64,000 bases of DNA from Blastochloris viridis (GTDB lineage Bacteria; Pseudomonadota; Alphaproteobacteria; UBA2136; UBA6156). Below are positions 17,059 through 25,331 of this stretch, piece after piece. The stretch's first letter is position 1. Each line of letters starts with the position of its first letter. The stretch lies in contig VAFM01000002.1 of assembly GCA_005768725.1 (NCBI GenBank), positions 372,001 through 436,000 on the forward strand, given 5' to 3'. Made by a program: the position numbers and the translations under genes. The notes under the pieces are model-generated. The model was not told the origin of the DNA. It did no database searches and was given only the letters and a program-made list of their open reading frames with translations.

Positions 17059-17778
17059 ATGACCGCCGCCCCCGCCAAAACAGCCAAAACCATTAAGAAA
17101 ACCGCCACAAAAAGCAAACCGGCGCTCAAACCGGCGCAGGTGCTCAGCTACCTCCAGAACAACCCGAAGTTCTTCGAAACCCACCGCGAACAACTGACAG
17201 AGCAGTTCGCCAGCGGCAACACCGTGCCTAAAAAAGGCCGTATGGGCGCGGGCATTATCTCGCTGCACGCCGCCAAGGCCGAACGTGTCAGCCGCGATGC
17301 CGAAAACCTGAAAGTGCGCCACCAGCAGCTCATCAGCACGGCCCGCGGCAATGCCGAGATCGCCGAAAGCATCTTCACCGCCGTACTGGGCCTCATCCCC
17401 TGCCGCACACTGGCCGACCTGCGCAAATACCTCCAAAACAGCCTGTCCGAGCAACTGGACGTCGAAGCCATCCGCCTCTTCAAGGTCGGTCCCGAAGAAA
17501 CCGCCACCACCCTCACCGCCGACCAGATCAACGGCCTCTGCCCGCAGGACATCACCACCGGCCCGATGGACGCCGCCAAGCACCGCATCCTGTTCGGCCC
17601 AAAAACCAGTAACATCAAGTCGGTCTGTCTGATGGCCCTGAGCACCGACGACGATACCCTGCATGGCCTGCTGGCGCTGGGCAGTACCGATGCTACGCGT
17701 TTCCACGCCGGTCAGGCGGTCACGCTGGCCAACTTCCTGCGCCGCGCCACCGCGGGCGTGCTGGCCCATGCAAGCTAA
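17059..17778 (+). CDS. DUF484 family protein
   Basis: A 239-residue protein. The first 25 residues are Lys/Ala/Thr-rich. The DUF484 signature follows, with QVLSYLQNNPKFFETHREQL near residues 30-50, ISLHAAKAERVSRDAENLK, and a GAF-like second half ending in LHGLLALGSTDATRFH. DUF484 genes usually sit directly before xerC in Proteobacteria, as here. Its stop overlaps the xerC start by 11 bases, so translation is coupled. Cytoplasmic; molecular role unknown. Confidence 0.9.
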   Translation: MTAAPAKTAKTIKKTATKSKPALKPAQVLSYLQNNPKFFETHREQLTEQFASGNTVPKKGRMGAGIISLHAAKAERVSRDAENLKVRHQQLISTARGNAEIAESIFTAVLGLIPCRTLADLRKYLQNSLSEQLDVEAIRLFKVGPEETATTLTADQINGLCPQDITTGPMDAAKHRILFGPKTSNIKSVCLMALSTDDDTLHGLLALGSTDATRFHAGQAVTLANFLRRATAGVLAHAS

Positions 17779-18733
17779 CAGCCCCGCTCCGGTCGTCCCC
17801 CCTCCGGTCACCGAGTTCCTCGAATGGCTCACCCACGTGCGCCGTACCAGCCCGCACACGGTGGCGGCCTATGGACGCGATCTCACCGCCATCTGTACCT
17901 TCTTGAAAGACCACACCGGCGCCGAGGTCACGCTCGCCACCTTCGCCAACCTCACGCAGTCCGATATCCAGTCGTATTTAGCGCACCGCCTCACCCCCAA
18001 AGGCCGCCTCAACCGTGCAGGCACTAATGCCAAAACCTCGCTCAACCGCCAGCTTTCCGCCTTGCGCACATTTATGGGCTGGCTGCAACAGCACCATAAC
18101 ATCAGCAACCCCGCCATCAGCCGCCTGCGCGGCCTCAAAGCCCCCGCCTCGGTGCCCAAAGCGCTTAACCACACCCAAACCTGGCAATTGCTGGAAGGCC
18201 TCGCGCCACCGCCCGCAGCCCATACCGCCACACCAGAGGTCCGCCGCAATTTCGCCCTGCTGCTCACGCTGTACGGTCTGGGCTTGCGTATTTCCGAGGC
18301 TCTCAGCCTCACCCGCGCCGATGTCGCCGGCGATATCCTCACCGTCACCGGGAAAGGTAACAAGCAGCGCAGCCTGCCGCTTCCCCTGCCCGTCAAATCC
18401 GCACTGAATGTCTGGCTGAAGGCCTCGAATGAGATGCCGCCCACCACCCCGCTGTTCCCCAACCCCCAAGGCAAACCGCTCACACCGCGCTACGCCCAGA
18501 AGCTGCTGCAGGAAACCCGCGAAGCCTTGGGCCTGCCCGCCCACCTAACCCCCCACGCCCTGCGCCACAGCTTTGCCACCCACCTGCTGGAAGGCGGCGC
18601 CGACCTCCGCACGGTGCAAGAACTGCTCGGCCACTCACAACTCTCCACCACCCAGCGCTATCTGGCGGCCGATGTCCAGCGCCTCCTCACCGTCCACAGC
18701 CAGTCCCACCCCTTGGCGAAGGACGAATCCTAG
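17768..18733 (+). CDS. xerC: Tyrosine recombinase XerC
   Basis: A 321-residue recombinase starting MQANSPAPVV at 17768, overlapping the DUF484 stop. Catalytic residues are present: Arg174 (GLGLRISEAL), Lys196 (TGKGNKQR), His263 and Arg266 (HALRHSF), His289 (LGHSQLS) and Tyr298 (TTQRYLA). The N-terminal SAM-like core-binding domain covers about 10-110. With XerD it resolves chromosome dimers at dif near the terminus. XerC is preferred over XerD because of the DUF484 linkage. There is no sign of mobility around it. Confidence 0.93.
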   Translation: MQANSPAPVVPPPVTEFLEWLTHVRRTSPHTVAAYGRDLTAICTFLKDHTGAEVTLATFANLTQSDIQSYLAHRLTPKGRLNRAGTNAKTSLNRQLSALRTFMGWLQQHHNISNPAISRLRGLKAPASVPKALNHTQTWQLLEGLAPPPAAHTATPEVRRNFALLLTLYGLGLRISEALSLTRADVAGDILTVTGKGNKQRSLPLPLPVKSALNVWLKASNEMPPTTPLFPNPQGKPLTPRYAQKLLQETREALGLPAHLTPHALRHSFATHLLEGGADLRTVQELLGHSQLSTTQRYLAADVQRLLTVHSQSHPLAKDES

Positions 18734-18823
18734 CCTTTCGCCAAGGATGGTTGCCATTCCACCCATCCATATGTATACGAAAACGGAAATCACCCATCCG
18801 TTCCTCATGTACAGGAGGCTGTC

Positions 18824-19456
18824 ATGCACAGCATCGTCTACCATATCCTCGGTGCCGGCAATCCGCTGGAACCGCACAACCACAAGTCCCGCGCACGTCT
18901 TGATGCCGTGCTGACCATGCCGGAGAACGCCACAGCCATTCTCTACGGCCGCCAGCAGCCGGATATGAAGGCCTCCGAAGCCGAGCATGGTCTGCACTAT
19001 CTGCAAACGCAGAACAACCATATCGCCAACCTGATCACGCTGAACGACCGTCCCAAATCCACCAGCGAGACCATGAAGATCCTCTGCGACTACATCGAAG
19101 ACAGCTACCAGCTCAACCGCCAGAAACCCGCCCACGGTTTCAAGGCCCAGGAGGTCATCGTGACCAACGGGCCCTATATGCCGCGCACACGCTATCTGCT
19201 GAAGAAACAGTGGCAACGGCTTCACCCGGATATCCCGTGGCAAGACGCCAAAGCCCACGTCACGTTCCTGTCCGTCGGCGGCACGTTCGTTCCCTACTGG
19301 AAACAGCACGGCCCTCTGGCCATCTTGCAATGGCTGGCCAATCCGGTCGGGTATGAGTTCTTTGCATGGATCAAGGCTCTCCGCGATCCCTTCGATGAAA
19401 AACTGAACCAGAACCGGAAATGGTCCCAGCGCCTCAGCAAACTCTTCCAGCGATAA
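18824..19456 (+). CDS. DUF218/YdcF-like protein, divergent
   Basis: A 210-residue protein. The N-terminus IVYHILGAGNPLEPHNHKSRARLDAVL and the blocks ASEAEHGLHYL, DRPKSTSETMKIL and VTNGPYMPRTRYLLKK follow the DUF218 pattern: GxG, RLxxA, SEAxxM, SxxTxEN and TxxYHxxRA. The typical His of the last block is replaced by Met. DUF218 proteins (YdcF, SanA, ElyC) act at or near the envelope; the reaction is unsettled. No N-terminal membrane helix was seen, unlike the next gene. The ATG follows AGGAGG at 7 bases. The family call is by pattern and is moderate. Confidence 0.62.
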   Translation: MHSIVYHILGAGNPLEPHNHKSRARLDAVLTMPENATAILYGRQQPDMKASEAEHGLHYLQTQNNHIANLITLNDRPKSTSETMKILCDYIEDSYQLNRQKPAHGFKAQEVIVTNGPYMPRTRYLLKKQWQRLHPDIPWQDAKAHVTFLSVGGTFVPYWKQHGPLAILQWLANPVGYEFFAWIKALRDPFDEKLNQNRKWSQRLSKLFQR

Positions 19457-19464
19457 CAGTCTTC

Positions 19465-19495
19465 ACGGACGGCCTCCGGGCCGCCCGTTTTTGCC
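19465..19495 (+). terminator. Intrinsic terminator
   Basis: ACGGACGGCC-TCCG-GGCCGCCCGT with one A-C mismatch, followed by TTTTT, 8 bases after the stop of the DUF218-like gene at 18824. Confidence 0.8.
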
Positions 19496-19510
19496 ACACA
19501 TAGGCCTCAC

Positions 19511-19558
19511 TCCCGCCAAAAAGTGCTTTGGCGCCGTTTCGGCCCGCGCCCAAATAAG
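19511..19558 (-). repeat. Fragment of a class C palindromic element
   Basis: The segment GGCGCCGTTTCGGCCCGCGCC (in two parts across 19530-19550) matches the outer end of class C copies (GGCGCCGTTTTAGCCCGCGCC). GCCAAAAAGTGCTTTGGC gives a short hairpin. The apical TGTAC/GTACA part is missing. This is the only copy lying between two plus-strand genes. Confidence 0.5.
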
Positions 19559-19570
19559 GTATAGAAAGGT

Positions 19571-20161
19571 GTGAGCCAACCACACAGCTACCTACATATC
19601 CATCTCCCTAGGCCCCCGCGCCTCGGCTGGCGGGGCCGTATCGTGCTGCTACTGAGTCTTCTGGCCAGCGCCTACCTGCTTGGATTTGCACTGTTCGTCA
19701 TGCTGCTGCCCGCACCGTTTACCACGCTACCAGACGACCTTGACGGCCTCGCCACCTTCACCGGCGGCTCGGGCCGTGTTGAAGCCGCTTTGAAGGAAGC
19801 CCAGCAAGGCTTCCCAGGTCCCATCCTCATCAGCGGCAGTAACGAGAAAACCACCCTGCCGGATATCCTCGCGCACACCGCAACTCCACTCACCCCCAGC
19901 CAGCAGACGCATATCGTCTATGACACCGCCGCCACAACGCGCGAAAATATCACCAGCCTCACCGCCTGGGCGGGCTATTACAAACTGACCGACATCGGCG
20001 TCATCACCAGCACCTACCACATCCCGCGCGTCTGGCTGCTGGCCACGCTGCACGCCCGTAACCTCAACCTCACTTACCTACCGGTCCAACCCGCCGACCC
20101 CGGCCTACGCCCCCTCTTCCGCGAGTACAACAAGCTCCTCGCCGCTCCCATTCTTCACTGA
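19571..20161 (+). CDS. DUF218/YdcF family membrane protein
   Basis: A 196-residue protein with a GTG start at 19571 after AGAAAGG. One transmembrane helix (IVLLLSLLASAYLLGFALFVMLL) lies at about 25-47. The remaining domain is probably periplasmic and shows the DUF218 blocks TFTGGSGRVEAAL, ILISGSNE, YDTAATTRENI and TSTYHIPRVWLL. Such YdcF/SanA-like genes are often found near ftsEX in Alphaproteobacteria; here ftsEX is 14 kb away. Function is thought to be envelope-related but is not known. It follows a second DUF218-like gene, an unusual pairing. Confidence 0.85.
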   Translation: MSQPHSYLHIHLPRPPRLGWRGRIVLLLSLLASAYLLGFALFVMLLPAPFTTLPDDLDGLATFTGGSGRVEAALKEAQQGFPGPILISGSNEKTTLPDILAHTATPLTPSQQTHIVYDTAATTRENITSLTAWAGYYKLTDIGVITSTYHIPRVWLLATLHARNLNLTYLPVQPADPGLRPLFREYNKLLAAPILH

Positions 20162-20224
20162 TAGAATCTCACCATGAAATACGCATTAACCTGACGACAC
20201 ACCCACATAAAAAGAGAATAACTC

Positions 20225-21484
20225 ATGTTCCGTACCGTTCTGTTCACACTTATAACCTTTCTCGCCTCCTCGCCCTATGCAGATGACTGGGGCGCTATAG
20301 CCACCATCAGCAGTACTATGGGTGTGCAAGATGGACGCCTTTGTCTCGGCGAAACCACCCGCGGCGACATCGGCTGCCCCGGTTATACTCCAAGCGTCAA
20401 TGCAGCAGGCCATGTCAGTGTCACGGGCAATTTAAGCGCCGCCAAATTACTTGGTGACGGCTCTGGCCTGACTAGAGTACCGGCAACCGACAGTATTATC
20501 TCCGCAACCACCGGAATTACGGCCCAAAGCGGAGGCGTTATTTCCATCACCACCAACGGCACCACCGCCAACTATTTCGATACAGCAGGCCGTCTTGTTA
20601 CCTCAGGCATTAGCGTGACTACCGCCAACGGCATTTCCAGTACAAACGGATATTTCAGTACCCGACTCTCGGTAGGAACCCCCTCACCTCAAACGAATGA
20701 TTTGTATGTCGCATCTGCAAATTCCGCGACCACCGCATTCATTGCAAACACGGTTGCGAATCAGCAAAGTTATGTCGTTATTGGAAATACGGCCGAAAAT
20801 AAGAGTTTTTCTCTAGGCTATATACCGAATTCCAATAATCCTTTGCTTGTTTTCAATTACGATTCCCCTATCGGGACTGGTGTCACCCGCATGACACTTA
20901 CCAACACAGGCCGGTTAGGCCTTGGTACAACGGCTCCCCGCGCCATGTTAGAAAGCACATCCGGCGGCATCTTCAATCAGATCGCACTCGGAGTTTGCCC
21001 GTTTGCGACCTGTGTAGAAGCTGGCAACACATGGCCGTATGAAACCATGCAACTTACCGATGGAACCAATTTGCGTATCTTTTTTGGTGCCAATCAGCGG
21101 TTCATCTTTGGCAACACAGGCAATGCCGAAAAACCCGGAGGCGGTTCCTGGGCAGCCCTCTCCGACAAGCGGCTCAAGGATATCGACGGCACCTACACCC
21201 ACGGCCTGAAAGAAATTGCCGCTCTCAATCCCGTGCGCTTCCATTATAAAAAGGGTAACGCCCTCACGCAGCCCTCCGATCGCGAATACGTAGGCCTTAT
21301 CGCCCAAGAGGTGCAACCACACTTCCCGGAGGCCGTAAGCAAAGGTCAGGACGGTTACTACCGCCTGGATACGACACCGATCAACTTCGCCGTTATCAAT
21401 GCACTGAAGGAACTCAAAGCCGAGAACGACGCCCTACGCCAAGAGGTCGAACGCCTGAAGCAAAAGGTCGACACACGCGACTAG
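20225..21484 (+). CDS. Exported protein with C-terminal S74 intramolecular chaperone domain
   Basis: A 419-residue protein. A signal peptide (about 1-20, ending SSPYAD) is followed by a Thr/Ser/Gly-rich beta-repeat region resembling tail-fibre shafts (LGDGSGLT, GRLGLGTTAPRAMLES). The C-terminal 110 residues form a peptidase S74 domain: SDKRLKDIDG with the likely catalytic Ser, LNPVRFHYK, YVGLIAQEVQPHFPEAV and a terminal coiled coil (LKAENDALRQEVERLKQKV). The domain trimerises fibres and cleaves itself off. Known examples are mostly phage fibres; a signal peptide and the lack of phage genes nearby suggest a bacterial surface fibre. Confidence 0.85.
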   Translation: MFRTVLFTLITFLASSPYADDWGAIATISSTMGVQDGRLCLGETTRGDIGCPGYTPSVNAAGHVSVTGNLSAAKLLGDGSGLTRVPATDSIISATTGITAQSGGVISITTNGTTANYFDTAGRLVTSGISVTTANGISSTNGYFSTRLSVGTPSPQTNDLYVASANSATTAFIANTVANQQSYVVIGNTAENKSFSLGYIPNSNNPLLVFNYDSPIGTGVTRMTLTNTGRLGLGTTAPRAMLESTSGGIFNQIALGVCPFATCVEAGNTWPYETMQLTDGTNLRIFFGANQRFIFGNTGNAEKPGGGSWAALSDKRLKDIDGTYTHGLKEIAALNPVRFHYKKGNALTQPSDREYVGLIAQEVQPHFPEAVSKGQDGYYRLDTTPINFAVINALKELKAENDALRQEVERLKQKVDTRD

Positions 21485-21766
21485 CCCCGAGAGAGATCAG
21501 TTGCCCCTTTTGGGGAGAGGCGCCCACCTGTCACATGCTTCAAAAAGCCCCACAAAATGTAAGCACTCACTCACGGCTGCTATTCCAACCCCCAAAAACG
21601 TCACTTTTGCATCACACACCCCTCCACAATCGCACATTCTACATGCCGAACACACATCGATTTTCCGATTTTTGGCATGCTTTTTGCGAACAAAAACGGC
21701 CTTGTAAGTAAATTTACACTTACAAGGCCGTTTTACGAGGTGTATTCACTTAAAAATCAGCATACA
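21485..21766. other. Intergenic region between the S74 gene and rppH
   Basis: About 280 bases, more AT-rich than the surroundings. Apart from the palindrome at 21693-21734 no gene or site was recognised. Confidence 0.5.
21693..21734. terminator. Perfect 17-bp inverted repeat, probable bidirectional terminator
   Basis: AAAACGGCCTTGTAAGT (21693-21709) is followed after 8 bases by its exact reverse complement (21718-21734). The ends are A/T runs on each strand, so it can terminate the S74 gene on plus and rppH on minus. The arms are unusually long and perfect. Confidence 0.8.
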
Positions 21767-22342
21767 CTAACCAGTAACACCCTTCAAAAAGGGCGCAAAT
21801 TCGCGGAAAATCTTCACGTATACTTTTTTCCGAAAGTCAATCACATGCTCTTCCAGCCAGGTCGTATCCAGCCAGTCCAGCTGCTCAAATTCACGGTCTT
21901 TAGCTCGGCTTAAATCCGGTATACCCTCACCCAGATACCTCAGGCAGAACCACTTCTGGGTCTGGCCGGCAAAACGCCGTCCTTTCACCCATTCCTTGGG
22001 CAGCCAGTAGTCCATCCAGCTACCGCGCTCGGCCAGAATCTCCACCTCATGGGGTTCAAGTCCGGTCTCTTCCTGCAGCTCGCGGTACATCGCCACAACG
22101 GGTCGTTCACGCGCTTCAATCCCGCCCTGCGGCAACTGCCAGGCTTTATCGCCGTTGGCATGGGCACGCAGACCGCACAGCACTTTGCCCTCATCATTCA
22201 CGATCACCAGACCGACGTTCCGACGCAACCGCGCCCGTGCCGGGTTGGAGTTGGCATTGCCCGTAGTACGGGCTCCACCACGACGATGACGCCGCCGCTG
22301 GGCGGGGCGCTTGGTGGTCGGGGTGGCGGGCGTGTCGGTCAT
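21767..22342 (-). CDS. rppH: RNA pyrophosphohydrolase RppH (NUDIX)
   Basis: A 191-residue protein. The NUDIX box GGIEARERPVVAMYRELQEE-TGL is complete (about residues 73-95). RppH traits follow, including WMDYWLPKEW, GQTQKWFCLRY and FRKKVY. It removes pyrophosphate from mRNA 5' ends and starts decay in the cytoplasm. The first 40 residues are an Arg/Pro/Ala-rich basic extension (RPAQRRRHRRGGAR) that typical RppH proteins lack; the core begins at RRNVGLVIVN. It is the last gene of the ctpA-yibQ-rppH block, 43 bases after the yibQ-like stop. Confidence 0.93.
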   Translation of the reverse strand: MTDTPATPTTKRPAQRRRHRRGGARTTGNANSNPARARLRRNVGLVIVNDEGKVLCGLRAHANGDKAWQLPQGGIEARERPVVAMYRELQEETGLEPHEVEILAERGSWMDYWLPKEWVKGRRFAGQTQKWFCLRYLGEGIPDLSRAKDREFEQLDWLDTTWLEEHVIDFRKKVYVKIFREFAPFLKGVTG

Positions 22343-22385
22343 AGCTCTCTTGTTGTCCCACAGGGGGCCGGTAAGTTCAAATAGT

Positions 22386-23561
22386 TTAACGGATCAACAT
22401 GGTCGCAGGTACCAGCACAATACCGCTGCTCACAATGCGCGGCAGTTCATCGCGCAGCACGTCCAGCGTCACCGGCAACGGGTGGCCGATCGCCAGCGCA
22501 TGACCGCGTTTACGCGCCTGCAGCACTGCCTTGTTCAGCTCGGCACGCACCGCCTCGGGGGTCGAGACATGATCGAGGAAGATATCACGCTCCAGCACCG
22601 GTAACTCCAGCCCCTTGGTGGCCTTGCCCACAGCCGTAGGAGCCGAGGTCTTGCTATCTAAAAACATCATCCCCTCGCGCTGCAGCACCGTCAGCACCGC
22701 GCGCATCCCGGGCTCCCAACCGGTAAAGCGGCTGCCCATGTGATTATTCACACCTACGGCCACATCGGCCAAACGCGCCACATTGCGGCTCAGCAAAGTA
22801 TCTACTTCGTCCGGGCTCATCCCCACACGCAACGTATCCGGGCCGGGGTCCGGCACGCCATCCTTGTGGCGCAGGGCTTCCATCGGCATGTGGATCATAA
22901 TCTCATGGCCATCGGCCTTGGCATCAGCGGCCAGCGCAATCCCCGGGCGGCTCCACGGGAAGAACGACAGCGTCACACCGGCGGGCAACTCCTTCACGGC
23001 ACGGCGGCTGGCATCCATCTGGCCACCCATATCATCGATCACGATCGCCAGCATCGGCGCACCGGGGGCAGCATCCACGCGCACGGCATTGCGCTGCCAT
23101 AAAGGCTGCTCGGGTTGCGGCGTCACCGCCAGCGGGCTTACTGTCTGAGTCGGGAAAGGTTCAGCCTTGGCAGGTTGCGCCACCGGCGGCACTTCGGTCG
23201 GGGCCTGCACCTCATTCGGCACAACGGGCATATCAAGAGGGATCCCCGCCACATCACTCACCGGTACGCTGGCACTCACCGTCTCGGTAACCGAAACAAT
23301 ATCCGTCCCGCTCACCATCGGTTCATTGGCAGGCGCATCCATCCAGGCTTCAAACGCGGCGCGGGCCTTGGCGTCATCTTCGGCAGCGGGTTTTACCACC
23401 TGCATATAGCCTTCACGGTTGCCGTTACGCTCGGGCCCCTGCTCGCGCAGTTTCTTGCCCATACCCAGCGCCATGCCAAAAGACACAATGGCCACGATCA
23501 CCATAACGGCAAACACAAACCATACCGTTGAGGGAATCGGCCCCTTACCTTGATCCGTCAT
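22386..23561 (-). CDS. Divergent polysaccharide deacetylase family protein (YibQ-like)
   Basis: A 391-residue protein. A transmembrane anchor (VWFVFAVMVIVAIVSFGMALG) lies at about 12-32. A Pro/Val/Thr/Glu-rich linker runs to about residue 150. The catalytic-type domain follows, with AIVIDDMGGQMD, LSFFPWSRPG, GHEIMIHMPME, VGVNNHMGSRFT and FLDSKTSAPT. These blocks define the divergent polysaccharide deacetylase (YibQ) family, which keeps the Asp and His positions of the NodB fold. It probably acts in the periplasm on an envelope glycan; the substrate is unknown. It lies 12 bases downstream of ctpA. Confidence 0.92.
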   Translation of the reverse strand: MTDQGKGPIPSTVWFVFAVMVIVAIVSFGMALGMGKKLREQGPERNGNREGYMQVVKPAAEDDAKARAAFEAWMDAPANEPMVSGTDIVSVTETVSASVPVSDVAGIPLDMPVVPNEVQAPTEVPPVAQPAKAEPFPTQTVSPLAVTPQPEQPLWQRNAVRVDAAPGAPMLAIVIDDMGGQMDASRRAVKELPAGVTLSFFPWSRPGIALAADAKADGHEIMIHMPMEALRHKDGVPDPGPDTLRVGMSPDEVDTLLSRNVARLADVAVGVNNHMGSRFTGWEPGMRAVLTVLQREGMMFLDSKTSAPTAVGKATKGLELPVLERDIFLDHVSTPEAVRAELNKAVLQARKRGHALAIGHPLPVTLDVLRDELPRIVSSGIVLVPATMLIR

Positions 23562-23573
23562 AAAGTCGTCCTC

Positions 23574-24965
23574 TTAGCGGGCAGAGGTCGGCTGAACAGA
23601 AGACGCCTTGGTCCCACTGGTCTGCGGCCACACAATCAGCGCACGCAGCACATTCACCGCACGGTCAAGCTGAGCATCGGGCTTGCCATCAAGGCCGGCC
23701 ATCGTGTCGCTCGGAGTCTTCACCGCCACCGGCGCATAAATGCTCTGCGGCAGGTCGGCGCGGGGCTCGGTCGTACTTACGGTTTCCTTGGCCTTGGCTG
23801 CGGTCAGGTGGCCCAGCAGGCTGGCTTCACTCGGCATATCATCATCACCGAGCTCCGACTTTTCCTGCTCCTTGGTCTTCAACGGTTTTTGCAGAATATC
23901 CGGCACAATCCCGTGGGCCTGAATGCTCTTGCCACTCGGGGTGTAATACAGCGCGGTGGTCAGGCGCATACCGGTATTGCCGGGCAGGTCAAAGATGGTC
24001 TGCACGCTCCCCTTACCAAAGCTCTTGGTACCAACCACCACGGCACGGCGGTTGTCCTGCAGGGCACCGGCCACAATTTCAGCCGCACTGGCACTGCCAC
24101 TGTTGACCAGCACCACGATCGGCTTGTTGGCCATCAAGTCACCCTTACGGGCCGGGTAACGGGCATCCTGGCCTTTGATGCGGCCACGGGTACTGACAAT
24201 CTCACCGTCTTCCAAAAAGTCATCCGCCACCGCAATCGCCTGGGTCAGCAAACCGCCCGGGTTATTACGCAGATCCAAAATCAGCCCCTTGAGCGGCCCC
24301 TTATTGGCGGTTTCCATGGCCTTGATATGGTCGCGCATGGCAAAGTCGGCATAGTCGTTAAAGCTGGTGATGCGCACGTAACCGATGCCGTTTTCCAGCA
24401 GCTTGCTCTTCACAGGCTTCACTTTAATTTCGGCACGGGTCAGGGTCACCGGGAAGGTGCGCTTTTCGCTTTCGCGCAGAATGACCAGCTTGACCTTGGT
24501 GTTGGGGTCACCGCGCATGTTGTCCACGGCCGTCTTGAGGGTCATGCCCTGCACGTCTTTGTCGTCAATACGGATGATGTAGTCGTTGGCTTCAAGCCCG
24601 GCCTTGGCGGCAGGCGTGTCTTCAATCGGGGAGACAACCTTGACCAGACCGTTGTCCATGGTCACTTCAATCCCAAGACCCCCGAACTTGCCCTGCGTCT
24701 GCTGCTTCAGCTCCAGCATTTCATCCTTCTTCAGGTAGCTGCTGTGCGGGTCAAGGCTGGTGAGCATGCCGTTGATGGCGTTCTCGATCACACCGGTCTC
24801 GGTCACCTGCTCGACGTAGCTGGTACGAATCTTCTCCAGCACGTGGGCAAATACGTCCAGCTTCTCGTAAACCTCGGGGTCTACATTGCGGCTTTGCGCA
24901 AAGGTGGTGCCGCTCAGGGCAGTAAAGGCAGCTGCAGCAGCCAGCATCATAAGTTTGATACGCAT
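23574..24965 (-). CDS. ctpA: Carboxy-terminal processing protease (S41)
   Basis: A 463-residue protein starting MRIKLMMLAAAAAF at 24965; an open extension upstream lacks signal-peptide character. The signal peptide ends near TFAQS. A PDZ domain covers about 90-175 (GGLGIEVTMDNG, VKVVSPIEDTPAAKAGL). The peptidase core has the catalytic Ser in VNSGSASAAEIVAGAL and the Lys in GTKSFGKGSVQT. It cuts periplasmic proteins at C-termini and can control peptidoglycan hydrolases, in keeping with its place between envC and the yibQ-like gene. The C-terminal 90 residues are a variable tail. Confidence 0.95.
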   Translation of the reverse strand: MRIKLMMLAAAAAFTALSGTTFAQSRNVDPEVYEKLDVFAHVLEKIRTSYVEQVTETGVIENAINGMLTSLDPHSSYLKKDEMLELKQQTQGKFGGLGIEVTMDNGLVKVVSPIEDTPAAKAGLEANDYIIRIDDKDVQGMTLKTAVDNMRGDPNTKVKLVILRESEKRTFPVTLTRAEIKVKPVKSKLLENGIGYVRITSFNDYADFAMRDHIKAMETANKGPLKGLILDLRNNPGGLLTQAIAVADDFLEDGEIVSTRGRIKGQDARYPARKGDLMANKPIVVLVNSGSASAAEIVAGALQDNRRAVVVGTKSFGKGSVQTIFDLPGNTGMRLTTALYYTPSGKSIQAHGIVPDILQKPLKTKEQEKSELGDDDMPSEASLLGHLTAAKAKETVSTTEPRADLPQSIYAPVAVKTPSDTMAGLDGKPDAQLDRAVNVLRALIVWPQTSGTKASSVQPTSAR

Positions 24966-25331
24966 CAGGAAAACATCCGCTCGTTTTGTTATTCGTACAA
25001 TGGCAGGAAGAGTACCCCCAAAGCCGCGCAGGAGCAACGCATACCGCACAAAAAAGCAGAAAACAAAAAGCCCCTAAAGCCGCAAAATTCCGACGCGAAG
25101 CGGCAACACCATACAAACAATCAGGCGCAGCCTTCCTTTTGGTGCAAGACATGGCCGCAGGCCATAGCTCTCGTAGCGCCAACCGCGCATGAATGCCCAT
25201 GCGCGGAAGCCCGCGCGCGCGAGGTTATAAACGGACATCCTGGCGTTTTTTGGCGGGGCGCCGTGTACAGGCGTGGAGTACATCAGCCACGCCAAAAAAT
25301 GTCAGGGGGCCGTTTTAACCCGCGCCTTTCT
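24966..25331. other. envC-ctpA intergenic region
   Basis: The 366-base gap holds element C1 (25211-25326). Upstream of ctpA there are two further GC hairpins: GCCGC...GCGGC near 25078-25104 and CCGCGCATG-AATGCC-CATGCGCGG (25183-25206). No gene was recognised. The ctpA promoter is probably here, since C1 may terminate envC transcription. Confidence 0.5.
25211..25326 (-). repeat. Class C palindromic 3'-UTR element, copy C1
   Basis: In minus orientation it begins 5 bases after the envC stop with GGCGCGGG-TTAAAACGGC. A long hairpin follows: arms TGGCGTTTTTTGGCG and CGCCAAAAAATGTCA, tip TGTAC (25264-25268) with GTACA (25278-25282). The far arm is GCCGTTTATAAC-like (here TCCGTTTATAACC). It matches C2 and C3 in its ends. 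Confidence 0.75.

Noticed and set aside
17663..17767. Longer N-terminus for XerC
   Set aside because: It overlaps most of the DUF484 C-terminus in another frame and is Arg/Trp-rich, typical of a shadow; the ATG at 17768 fits the family start.
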